Of a stretch of 64,000 nucleotides of DNA, positions 5,758-14,072 are shown piece by piece. This DNA is from Albibacterium profundi. GTDB taxonomy: Bacteria; Bacteroidota; Bacteroidia; Sphingobacteriales; Sphingobacteriaceae. The stretch covers positions 186,001 to 250,000 of the forward strand of contig NZ_JBBVGT010000003.1 in assembly GCF_042159835.1 (NCBI RefSeq), in the 5' to 3' direction. The notes under the pieces were generated by a model. The model was not told where the DNA came from. It did no database searches and saw nothing but the letters and a program-made list of their open reading frames with translations. Position 1 is the first letter of the stretch. Every line of letters begins with the position of its first letter. The position numbers were made by a program, and so were the translations under genes.

Positions 5758-8556
5758 GTGTTAGTAAGAACGGTCGCATTGTTTGTTATTTCGCTGCTTG
5801 CGATGAACGCTTACGGGCAAAGCCGTGATCCGTTTGTACACGACGGTGCGGTGAAGGGTGTACTGATGGATTCTGTTCACAACCATGTGCTGCAGTCGGC
5901 CACCGTCGCGGTATATATGGCAGCAGATACCAGCCTTATTGGATATAGTTTGACCAACAACTTTGGTGAGTTTGAATATAATGGCTTGCCGACAGGTGTT
6001 CCGTTGACGCTAGTCGCCACCCATGTAGGCTACAAAAGTCTTGAACATGGCTTCGATATACCGTCGTCAACGAAGTCAAAAGATTTGGCCAAGCTGTATC
6101 TGGAAATGGCCTCCAATGAGCTTGAGGAAGTAGCTGTTACCATACCACCTATCCAGATGAATGGAGATACCCTTGAGTTTAATGCGGATGCTTTTAAGCT
6201 GGACCCCAATGCGGTCGTAGAGGATCTTCTGCACCAATTACCGGGGGTAACCGTTTGGGGTGACGGAGAAATAACTGTCAATGGCAGAAAAGTCCATACT
6301 TTGCTAGTCGACGGTAAACCTTTCTTCGGTTCAGACCCTAAAATAGCCACACAGAATATTCCAAAGAACGCAATCGAGAAAGTACAGGTATATAATTCAG
6401 CGAGTACGAGCAATCCGGTTGACTCCATTATGGAGGTGAACTTAAAGCTAAAGAAAAATAAAAAATACGGCTATTTTGGGAAAGTAGGAGGTGGAGTTGG
6501 CACGGAAAACAAGTACGAAGGGGACGGATCGATCAGTATGTTTTCACCCCGAACGCAGATCAGTGTCGTGGGTTCGACGAACAACAACAATAAAACCGTT
6601 CGTGATGTGGAGATGTTGCTGCGAAATGCATCCTTTAAAGGGGTAGGAGCAAATATAGAACTCCATCCCGATTTTTTCCAGAATGGCATAACGGAGCAGC
6701 ATACGGCGGGTCTTTCTTTACAGCACGATTTCATGGAATCGCCTTCGGATTTGAGAAAGGAAGGTCTAGTGGTTGATTATTTTTATCAGGACGAAGATCT
6801 GACGAAGGAGACCGACAGTCGGACGACGGTTGCTTTGGATGGTAATGAGAACTTGGATCGCTTTCGTAATGTTGACGAAACACGATTCGATCGGAGTCAT
6901 CGTCTGAACTCCAGATATGACAATGAGAATGAAAGGCGCGCGTTTTATGTCGCCCCCCATATTACACATAGAGAGACGGGCAGCCATAGCCTTGAAACCA
7001 GTAATGCTTTGGTCAATTCAGTCGAAAGCAGCAGCCTGTTGTCTGAGACGGAGAGCTATAACTCCAGTAACCTGCTTTTAGAAGCTGGTTACGACCTGAA
7101 AAAAGTTTCAGGACGTGCCAGGTCGCTTGGGGTTAAAATTGACTATCGCTTTTCTGCAAAAGAGTCTTTAAGGGATCGGGAGCTCGATAACGAATTTCGT
7201 TCATCGGACAGTGCGACCGTTCAGAACGAGACGAGGCTCTATGACCTGGAACTCAATAGCCGCCGGCATGAAATTTCACTCTCTTTGACTAATTTGAAAA
7301 ATATATTTTTCGGAACGAACAACCTTCCCAATATATCGCTCGCGTTTAATAATAAATTGTATATGAATACCGACCGGGAAGATCGCCAGGTGAAAGACTT
7401 TGTCTCCGGAGGGTTCATTTTGAATGAAAGTCTTAGCAACCAAAGCGATTTAAATCGGATACATGCGATACCTGAATTTAGTATCCAAAGAGTCTTTTCT
7501 AAATCTTTATATAATCGTTATCAGAAAGCTTTTACAGTAAGTATCGTCCCGAAAGCCCATCTGTTCTCGCAGAAAAATCGATCTGACAAAGCATTTCAGA
7601 ACTTTAGCACTTCCTATGTATATTTTACGCCCGAGGTTAGTGTCAATTACCGAAATCAGCAATTCAATCATTATCTGAAGAACTTTTCGTTGAGCTATGA
7701 TTCTGATATCGACTTCCCGACGGTAGACCAGCTAGTACCTTTGGTTGACAATATCAATATTTGGTATGTCAGGAGAGGCAATCCTGATCTTCGCCCTGCT
7801 ATAAAAAGGACGATTTCCTTTAATCACTACCATTTTAGCCACTTGGCAAATAATATCTTTAATTACAATATCGCGGTAAATGGAGGCTACGTCCGTGACA
7901 ATATGGTAGACAGCAGTGTCTACGATGAGTTTGGTAGGGTGGACCATTATACCGTGAACCAAGACGGCGGCTATTTTATTAGAGCATCAGGAGAGTTTAA
8001 TAAAGCCGTTTCTATCCGTAACCATACCTTTCAATTACAATATAACTTTCTAGCCGGCATCACAAAAGAGCCGCGTTATGTCAACAGCGATTTGAAGGAT
8101 ATGAGTAACTTTTACACGAGCCAAAATGCTATCTTAGGTTATAAGTTTAGTAATAGGCTGTCAGCTACTGTCAACCAGAAGTTCGATTTGTTTAAGTCGG
8201 GCGAGGTCGGCAATGAAAACAACCAGAACTTTAGAAACCTTCAATCGTCAACGGGACTAAGTGCTAGTTGGAATGCTACCAAACGTTTGACGGTTAACAG
8301 TAATTTTATTTCGAGGAATACCTCGTCCACGTATGACCGCTACACGAATTTTATTTGGAATGCGAGTGTTATTCAACGGCTACTCAAAGAGAATAACTTA
8401 GAAATCAAATTCTCTGCCCTAGATCTGCTAAGACAAAATCAAGGCATTATTCAGTCGGGGGCTGGTAATTATGTAACCACGGGTACAGTGAATGTTCTTC
8501 CTCAATATTTCTTGTTTTCAGTCGCTTATTATCCGAGAAAGTTCGGAAGAAATTAA
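5758..8556 (+). CDS. Outer-membrane beta-barrel protein with carboxypeptidase-like and plug domains
   Basis: A 932-residue protein starting at GTG 5758, 3 bases after the propeller gene. Signal peptide LVRTVALFVISLLAMNAYGQ; residues 33-125 form a carboxypeptidase-regulatory-like domain (GVLMDSVHNHVLQSATVAVY...YKSLEHGF); residues 135-230 a plug-like domain with GDTLEFNADAFKLDPNAVVE, LPGVTVWGDGEITVNGRKVH and KPFFGSDPKIATQNIPK; the rest is a long aromatic strand-rich barrel (OMP_b-brl_3, PF14905 type). This family resembles TonB-dependent receptors but has no SusD partner. I see no clear TonB box. The partner genes suggest a receptor or export channel with a propeller partner. No substrate can be inferred. 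Confidence 0.82.
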   Translation: MLVRTVALFVISLLAMNAYGQSRDPFVHDGAVKGVLMDSVHNHVLQSATVAVYMAADTSLIGYSLTNNFGEFEYNGLPTGVPLTLVATHVGYKSLEHGFDIPSSTKSKDLAKLYLEMASNELEEVAVTIPPIQMNGDTLEFNADAFKLDPNAVVEDLLHQLPGVTVWGDGEITVNGRKVHTLLVDGKPFFGSDPKIATQNIPKNAIEKVQVYNSASTSNPVDSIMEVNLKLKKNKKYGYFGKVGGGVGTENKYEGDGSISMFSPRTQISVVGSTNNNNKTVRDVEMLLRNASFKGVGANIELHPDFFQNGITEQHTAGLSLQHDFMESPSDLRKEGLVVDYFYQDEDLTKETDSRTTVALDGNENLDRFRNVDETRFDRSHRLNSRYDNENERRAFYVAPHITHRETGSHSLETSNALVNSVESSSLLSETESYNSSNLLLEAGYDLKKVSGRARSLGVKIDYRFSAKESLRDRELDNEFRSSDSATVQNETRLYDLELNSRRHEISLSLTNLKNIFFGTNNLPNISLAFNNKLYMNTDREDRQVKDFVSGGFILNESLSNQSDLNRIHAIPEFSIQRVFSKSLYNRYQKAFTVSIVPKAHLFSQKNRSDKAFQNFSTSYVYFTPEVSVNYRNQQFNHYLKNFSLSYDSDIDFPTVDQLVPLVDNINIWYVRRGNPDLRPAIKRTISFNHYHFSHLANNIFNYNIAVNGGYVRDNMVDSSVYDEFGRVDHYTVNQDGGYFIRASGEFNKAVSIRNHTFQLQYNFLAGITKEPRYVNSDLKDMSNFYTSQNAILGYKFSNRLSATVNQKFDLFKSGEVGNENNQNFRNLQSSTGLSASWNATKRLTVNSNFISRNTSSTYDRYTNFIWNASVIQRLLKENNLEIKFSALDLLRQNQGIIQSGAGNYVTTGTVNVLPQYFLFSVAYYPRKFGRN

Positions 8557-8802
8557 ATGATGAATAAAATGACACCAAACTTAGCCATTATAGTACCATG
8601 TTTTAATGAGGAAGAAATTATTAAAGATACAATTTCAGCTTTGAACGCAGCTTTTAAAGCTCTGGTTGTCGAAAAAGTAATCAGTGAAAATAGTTTTATT
8701 TTGTTTATTGATGACGGTAGTAGTGATAACACGTTGAGGCTACTAAAACAAAATAGAACTGGGAATATCAAAATTGTTAAACTATTAGAAGAGAACTTTT
8801 AA
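8557..8802 (+). pseudogene. Truncated family 2 glycosyltransferase (N-terminus only)
   Basis: An 81-codon ORF whose ATG follows the barrel stop directly. It reads PNLAIIVPCFNEEEIIKDTI and then SFILFIDDGSSDNTLRLLKQ, the GT-A nucleotide-binding start of DPM1/GtrB-like family 2 glycosyltransferases, and stops (VKLLEENF) where the family has KLSRNFGHQ. About 230 residues with the catalytic DxD-downstream region and membrane helices are missing and are not found in other frames downstream. It marks a recombination or deletion endpoint at the edge of the accessory region. Confidence 0.8.
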
Positions 8803-8924
8803 GTTAATTATGTTTTAATGATCCTTTGTTTCAACCAGGTTGATCGGAGAGACCTAGGAACAGAGGCTTTGAAGGCTTTTTCACTATAAAATTTGCGATT
8901 TGTGTTTTTATAAATAATATTAAT

Positions 8925-8932
8925 TATATTTG
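8925..8932 (+). promoter_or_regulatory. -7 element TATATTTG
   Basis: Exact TAnnTTTG box 23 bases before the ATG at 8956, with TTTG 22 bases upstream of it. Confidence 0.55.
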
Positions 8933-8955
8933 AACGAATAATTAAGATTGGAATT

Positions 8956-9375
8956 ATGCAAAACATAAACGAAAAACAAGTAATCGAATTTTTAAGGGAG
9001 CGTCAGCAGCTCTTAAAAGAAGAACTTAAAAAGGTTGAAAACACGATTAGCGTAATTGAAAGCTCAAATATTGTCTTGTCAGGGACGACGACAGCGAAAA
9101 AGATTACACGCGATGTTCAACCTTCTACCAGAAAGTTAGAAGCCGTTCAGGAATTTAAACCGCATGGCAGGTTTGATGAGCGGATCAGCTATGCACTGAC
9201 CAAATTAAAATCGGCCTACAAGGAGGATATATTGGAAGTCCTTTTGGAGGAGCAACCGGATCAGGATGTCGTGAAATTGCAGAATGCACTTGGTGTAAGG
9301 CTGTCGTATTTATTGAAAAATAACCTGATTGATGCTGAGAAGCATGGACGGAAATTTTACTATACGATGAAGTAG
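8956..9375 (+). CDS. Small coiled-coil/winged-helix-like protein of unknown function
   Basis: A 139-residue protein. Residues 5-40 (EKQVIEFLRERQQLLKEELK) form a coiled coil; a linker rich in T/K follows; residues 75-139 (ERISYALTKLKSAYKEDILE, then LQNALGVRLSYLLKNNLIDA and EKHGRKFYYTMK) look like a winged-helix domain with a terminal wing, as in small transcription regulators. It precedes gyrB on the same strand but has its own promoter, and gyrB has another. Function not recognised; a DNA-binding role is inference from the fold pattern. Confidence 0.6.
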   Translation: MQNINEKQVIEFLRERQQLLKEELKKVENTISVIESSNIVLSGTTTAKKITRDVQPSTRKLEAVQEFKPHGRFDERISYALTKLKSAYKEDILEVLLEEQPDQDVVKLQNALGVRLSYLLKNNLIDAEKHGRKFYYTMK

Positions 9376-9417
9376 CTTCGAAAAGCTATTACTGCGCGCA
9401 TTTTGATTGGATATTCG

Positions 9418-9444
9418 TTACGAAAAGTCGTGTATTTTTCGTAA
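9418..9444. promoter_or_regulatory. Inverted repeat at the gyrB promoter
   Basis: TTACGAAAA (9418-9426) and TTTTCGTAA (9436-9444) are perfect 9-bp arms with a 9-bp spacer. The right arm overlaps the -7 element. Could be an operator controlling gyrB. Confidence 0.4.
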
Positions 9445-9449
9445 ATTTG
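9442..9449 (+). promoter_or_regulatory. gyrB -7 element TAAATTTG
   Basis: Exact TAnnTTTG box 20 bases before the gyrB ATG; no convincing -33 element. Confidence 0.5.
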
Positions 9450-9469
9450 TGAATTGTAAAATCAATTAA

Positions 9470-11422
9470 ATGAGCGAAGAAAATAAGAATAACTACTCAG
9501 CCGATAATATCCAGGTACTAGAGGGTTTGGAGGCTGTTAGAAAGCGCCCTTCCATGTATATTGGAGATACAGGAGTAAAGGGTTTACACCATTTGGTTTA
9601 CGAAGTTGTTGACAACTCGATTGATGAGGCTCTCGCCGGTCATTGTACAGATATCTTAGTAACCATTCATCCAGACAATTCGATTTCAGTTGAAGATAAC
9701 GGTAGGGGAATCCCTACTGCGATGCACACGAAGGAAAAGCGTTCTGCCCTTGAGGTGGTTATGACGGTTTTGCATGCTGGTGGTAAATTTGATAAGGATA
9801 CGTATAAAGTGTCTGGTGGTTTGCACGGTGTGGGTGTGTCTTGTGTGAATGCTTTATCTAGTTTGATGATTGCTGAAGTGCACCGCGAAGGGCAAGTTTT
9901 CAAGCAAGAGTACGAGAAGGGCAAGCCTCTGTATCCGGTTACTGTAGTTGATGAAACGGATAGGACGGGTACGATTATCACTTTTCATCCTGACCCTGAA
10001 ATTTTTACAATAACAACTTCTTATAATTACGACACACTGGCGAATAGGTTACGTGAGTTGGCTTATTTGAACAAAGGAATCCGACTGAAGCTTGTTGATG
10101 AACGTGAAGATCAAGAAGATGGATCGTTCAGAAATGAAGAATTCTTTTCCGAAGGTGGTTTAAGTGAATTTGTGAAATATCTGGATGGTACTCGCCATCC
10201 GCTTATTCCAGAGCCGATACATGTGGACGGTGTGAAAGCTGGTGTGCCGGTAGAACTTGCACTGCAATACAATGATACTTATACTGAGAATGTTCATTCT
10301 TATGTGAATAATATTAACACGATTGAGGGAGGTACGCACGTAGCGGGATTCCGTAGGGGATTGACGCGTACGCTGAAATCATATGCTGAAAAGTCTGGCT
10401 TGCTGAAGAATGTGAAGGTGGACATCTCTGGTGATGACTTCAGAGAAGGCTTAACCGCTGTCATCTCAGTGAAGGTTCAGGAGCCACAGTTTGAAGGGCA
10501 GACGAAGACCAAGCTTGGTAATAGTGAGGTGATGGGTGCAGTGGATCAGGCTGTTGGTGAGATTTTGGGTATCTATCTAGAGGAGAATCCGAAGGAAGCT
10601 AAGACCATAGTGAATAAAGTGGTGTTGGCGGCGACGGCTCGTGCGGCGGCTAGAAAAGCCCGCGACATGGTTCAGCGGAAGAGTGTGATGAGTGGTAGCG
10701 GTTTGCCAGGTAAATTGGCAGACTGTGCTAATAATGATCCGGCAAAGTGTGAGATTTACCTTGTTGAGGGTGACTCGGCAGGTGGTACGGCTAAGCAGGG
10801 TCGGAACCGTGAGTTTCAGGCCATCCTTCCGTTGAGAGGTAAAATCCTCAACGTGGAAAAGGCGATGGAGCACAAGATTTACGAGAGTGACGAGATTAAG
10901 AATATGTTTACCGCGCTTGGGGTGAGCATAGGAACGGAGGAGGATGCTAAGGCACTCAACCTTAGTAAACTCAGATACCACCGTATTATCATCATGACGG
11001 ATGCGGACGTGGACGGTGCGCATATTGATACGCTGATTTTGACATTCTTCTTCAGATACATGAAGGAGTTGATTGAAAGAGGATATTTGTATTTGGCCTA
11101 CCCACCTCTATACCTTGTTAAGAAAGGTAAAGAATTTGAATATGCGTGGAGTGATGATCAACGAGCTGCGGCTGTTCAGCGTCTGAAGGGTGCCGGAAAA
11201 GAGGAGAGTGTAAGTATTCAACGCTACAAAGGTCTGGGTGAGATGAACGCAGAACAGCTTTGGACTACAACGATGAATCCGGAAACGAGGACTTTGCGTC
11301 AGGTGACGATTGAGAATGCAGCTGAATGTGACCGTATCTTCTCGATGTTGATGGGTGATGAGGTGGCTCCACGAAGAGAGTTTATTGAAAAGAATGCAAG
11401 GTACGCTAAAATAGATACCTAA
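9470..11422 (+). CDS. gyrB: DNA gyrase subunit B
   Basis: A 650-residue type IIA topoisomerase ATPase subunit that, with GyrA, introduces negative supercoils. Visible: GHKL ATPase residues E45 and N49 (YEVVDNSIDEALAG), the DNGRGIP and GGLHGVGVS motifs, transducer segment, then the TOPRIM domain with E433 (VEGDSAGG) and D511-D513-D515 (MTDADVDGAHI), and the C-terminal QRYKGLGEMN. Length fits the shorter GyrB class without the enterobacterial insert. gyrA is not in the window. The ATG at 9470 starts MSEENKNNYSADNIQVLEGL, typical of the family. tyrS follows 6 bases after the stop, so the two are probably cotranscribed. Confidence 0.97.
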   Translation: MSEENKNNYSADNIQVLEGLEAVRKRPSMYIGDTGVKGLHHLVYEVVDNSIDEALAGHCTDILVTIHPDNSISVEDNGRGIPTAMHTKEKRSALEVVMTVLHAGGKFDKDTYKVSGGLHGVGVSCVNALSSLMIAEVHREGQVFKQEYEKGKPLYPVTVVDETDRTGTIITFHPDPEIFTITTSYNYDTLANRLRELAYLNKGIRLKLVDEREDQEDGSFRNEEFFSEGGLSEFVKYLDGTRHPLIPEPIHVDGVKAGVPVELALQYNDTYTENVHSYVNNINTIEGGTHVAGFRRGLTRTLKSYAEKSGLLKNVKVDISGDDFREGLTAVISVKVQEPQFEGQTKTKLGNSEVMGAVDQAVGEILGIYLEENPKEAKTIVNKVVLAATARAAARKARDMVQRKSVMSGSGLPGKLADCANNDPAKCEIYLVEGDSAGGTAKQGRNREFQAILPLRGKILNVEKAMEHKIYESDEIKNMFTALGVSIGTEEDAKALNLSKLRYHRIIIMTDADVDGAHIDTLILTFFFRYMKELIERGYLYLAYPPLYLVKKGKEFEYAWSDDQRAAAVQRLKGAGKEESVSIQRYKGLGEMNAEQLWTTTMNPETRTLRQVTIENAAECDRIFSMLMGDEVAPRREFIEKNARYAKIDT

Positions 11423-11428
11423 ATCAGA

Positions 11429-12712
11429 ATGAATTTTATAGAAGAATTACGTTGGCGCGGTATGTTGCAGGACATGATACCGGGTACAGAAGAGCAATTG
11501 AATAAAGAATTGACGGCCGGCTATATCGGCTTTGACCCTACAGGTGACTCGCTGCATGTGGGGCACCTTACGCAAATCATGACGCTAATCCACTTTCAGC
11601 GTGCGGGACATAAACCGGTGGCGTTGGTGGGTGGTGCTACTGGGATGGTAGGTGACCCGTCTGGGAAATCGGCCGAACGGAATTTGCTGGATGAGGAGAC
11701 TTTACAACATAATGTGGCTTGCCTGCAAAAGCAGTTGAAAAAATTTCTTGAGTTTGGATCTGAAGGTAACCAGGCTGAAATGGTAAATAATTTCGATTGG
11801 TTTAAAGATTTTAGCTTTCTTGATTTTATTCGTGATGTGGGCAAACATATTACGGTAAATTATATGATGGCAAAAGATTCGGTGAAGAAGAGAATTGAAG
11901 GGGAAACGGGTATTTCATTTACGGAGTTTTCTTATCAGTTGATTCAAGGTTACGATTTTTTCTATCTGTGGAAGAATAAGAATCTTTTGATGCAGATGGG
12001 TGGGTCAGACCAGTGGGGGAATATTGTTACTGGAACGGAGCTGATTAGACGGATGGGCAGTGGCTCGGCTTTTGGGCTGACAACGCAGCTGATCAAGAAA
12101 ACAGACGGTACGAAGTTTGGAAAAACAGAGGGAGGCGCCGTATGGTTGGATCCGGCAAAAACATCGCCCTTTAAATATTATCAGTTTTGGCTGAATGCGA
12201 GTGATGAGGATGCGAAAAACTGGATTAAAATATTTACGCTAAAATCGAAAGAGGAGATTGATTCAATTATCGCTGAACATGATCAAGCTCCGCATTTGCG
12301 CGTCGTACAAAAGGCGCTTGCTGAGGATATTACTATCCGAACGCACAGTGAGGAGGCTTACGAGACGGCAATAAAGACATCTGAGCTATTGTTTGGAAAT
12401 GGTTCTCTTGAGTTTTTAAATAAGTTGGATGATGCTGGCGTACTGGAGGTTTTTGAAGGTGTTCCAGCCTTTACTATTTCAAGAGAGGAGCTGAACCGAG
12501 GTATTAATGTGGTTGATTTGCTAGCCGCATCGGCTTCCGTGTTCTCATCAAAAGGGGAAGCGAAAAAAATGGTTCAAGGTGGTGGCGTTTCAGTGAATAA
12601 ACAGAAAGTGAACGATCCTGTACACGTGATCAACGGCGAATGGTTGATTAACGATAAATATATTATAGCACAGCGCGGAAAGAAAAATTATTTCTTATTG
12701 ATTGCAGAATAG
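11429..12712 (+). CDS. tyrS: Tyrosyl-tRNA synthetase
   Basis: A 427-residue class I aminoacyl-tRNA synthetase that charges tRNA-Tyr. HIGH-type motif HVGH at residues 43-46 (DPTGDSLHVGHLTQI), tyrosine pocket YDFFYLWKNKN and GGSDQWGNI, KMSKS-type motif KFGKT at 229-233, and a C-terminal S4 RNA-binding domain (AKKMVQGGGVSVNKQKV). All catalytic motifs are intact. It follows gyrB closely and converges on the gene at 12716 with only 3 bases between the stops; I see no hairpin terminator there. Confidence 0.97.
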   Translation: MNFIEELRWRGMLQDMIPGTEEQLNKELTAGYIGFDPTGDSLHVGHLTQIMTLIHFQRAGHKPVALVGGATGMVGDPSGKSAERNLLDEETLQHNVACLQKQLKKFLEFGSEGNQAEMVNNFDWFKDFSFLDFIRDVGKHITVNYMMAKDSVKKRIEGETGISFTEFSYQLIQGYDFFYLWKNKNLLMQMGGSDQWGNIVTGTELIRRMGSGSAFGLTTQLIKKTDGTKFGKTEGGAVWLDPAKTSPFKYYQFWLNASDEDAKNWIKIFTLKSKEEIDSIIAEHDQAPHLRVVQKALAEDITIRTHSEEAYETAIKTSELLFGNGSLEFLNKLDDAGVLEVFEGVPAFTISREELNRGINVVDLLAASASVFSSKGEAKKMVQGGGVSVNKQKVNDPVHVINGEWLINDKYIIAQRGKKNYFLLIAE

Positions 12713-12715
12713 TGC

Positions 12716-13699
12716 TTATTGTACTAAAAGGTTGCAACCGCGAATATCACTTTGATCAAAACGGCCGAGAACTTCAAATTGTTCTTGGCCGTTTTTGCGT
12801 CCAAGATCTTGTGTTGAAATGAAGGAGCATGAATTGATATTGGCTAGGTCTATGATATTGATGCCACCGGTGCTGCCTGTCGGCTGATAGCTGAAGGGGT
12901 CATTTAGATCTCGAATGAAAACCTTCATCCAACGGGGACATTCGAATAAACCACTTCCCTTGGAATAGGCTTGAGAAAGCAATTCGGTCATCCCATATTC
13001 GGCGTGGACTTGTGTGACGCCGAAACCCTGGCATAGGTCTTTATGTAACTCTTCACGAATCATTTCTTTTCGCTTTCCTTTCATGCCTCCTGTTTCCATA
13101 ATGATCAGTTCGGGAAAATTGAGCTGATAGCTTTCGATGAAATCTAGAAGAGCATAGGTGACACCAAACAGGATGGTGCGGGTATGCCGATTTTGTAGGT
13201 TTAGAAGTGTATTGTAAAGTTCTTCGTGGTTATATAAGAAATAACCGCTTTCCGACCGACCGCTAGTTTTGATAAGGTCATCTACCATGTAGATTAGCGA
13301 AGATCCGGTACGTTCCAGGTAAGAGGGTAAAAGCGCAAGAACGGCTGTATCGGACAAGTCGCCATAAAAGTACTGAAATGCTTGACGAAAGCTTTTTTCA
13401 TAGATGGATAGGTCGCTCACGTAATGCTTACTGGTCTGCGTGCCTGTGGTCCCGGAACTGGAAAAGATGGTTTCTGCGTTTTTTCCTTCTTTGATAACTT
13501 GGTGGCTTTTAAAGAATTCAATAGGAAGGAACGGGATATCTGTCAGTTGAGTTACGTATTTTGATTCGAACTTTAGTGCCGACAAATAGTCTGCATAGAT
13601 GTTGCAAGTTCTAGCCTGTTCGTGAAATATATCAAGAGCGAGCTCCTTGAACTCAATATCATTACTGATCCGGAAAATTGCTTCGTTGTTTGTCATCAA
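12716..13699 (-). CDS. LuxE-like acyl-protein synthetase/acyltransferase
   Basis: A 327-residue protein of the LuxE (PF04443) branch of the adenylate-forming superfamily. Key signs: the AMP-binding loop FSSSGTTGTQTSKHYV, a GGMKGKRKEM segment, and HAEYGMTELLSQAYSKGSG in place of the usual A5 motif. LuxE activates fatty acids for reduction; the many non-luminous homologs in Bacteroidetes have unknown acyl substrates. No luxC/D partner is near. It is the last of three minus-strand genes (penicillin acylase, small membrane protein, this), 13 bases after the membrane protein gene. Role unknown beyond acyl activation. Confidence 0.78.
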   Translation of the reverse strand: MMTNNEAIFRISNDIEFKELALDIFHEQARTCNIYADYLSALKFESKYVTQLTDIPFLPIEFFKSHQVIKEGKNAETIFSSSGTTGTQTSKHYVSDLSIYEKSFRQAFQYFYGDLSDTAVLALLPSYLERTGSSLIYMVDDLIKTSGRSESGYFLYNHEELYNTLLNLQNRHTRTILFGVTYALLDFIESYQLNFPELIIMETGGMKGKRKEMIREELHKDLCQGFGVTQVHAEYGMTELLSQAYSKGSGLFECPRWMKVFIRDLNDPFSYQPTGSTGGINIIDLANINSCSFISTQDLGRKNGQEQFEVLGRFDQSDIRGCNLLVQ

Positions 13700-13711
13700 T
13701 ACACAAAGGTA

Positions 13712-14068
13712 TTAATATTTTCGGCTGCTTAATCTTTTGATTAGGAATCCACTGATACCTGCAAAGCCTGCGACAAGTCCTCCAATAACGGAGGTGAGTA
13801 GAGCTAACAACACCCAACTGTAGGCACCGCTTCCTAAGCCGAACATTTGGCTGATGCGTGTAGCGAGGATATGATTGTTTTGAATACTGAGGATTGCGGC
13901 AGTTGCAAACCAGAGCACGAATACTGCTAAAAAGGCTATAACGAATGCAGAAAACGCATTTCGTGCTTTCAGCAGGCAGCAAACGAAGGCCACTGGTGCA
14001 ATAACCCACCAGGGGAATAAAAGCTGCAATAGGCAGGATAGTATTAATATGAGAAGGAATAGGATCAT
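13712..14068 (-). CDS. Small integral membrane protein
   Basis: A 118-residue protein that is almost entirely hydrophobic: about four membrane segments (1-20, 20-34, 38-62, 81-112) with a short polar loop NNHILATRISQMFG and a basic C-terminus IKRLSSRKY. It lies 4 bases after the penicillin-acylase gene and 12 bases before the LuxE-like gene. I do not recognise a named family; it is a typical Bacteroidetes conserved membrane protein. The basic C-terminal end is probably cytoplasmic. Confidence 0.65.
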   Translation of the reverse strand: MILFLLILILSCLLQLLFPWWVIAPVAFVCCLLKARNAFSAFVIAFLAVFVLWFATAAILSIQNNHILATRISQMFGLGSGAYSWVLLALLTSVIGGLVAGFAGISGFLIKRLSSRKY

Positions 14069-14072
14069 TGCT

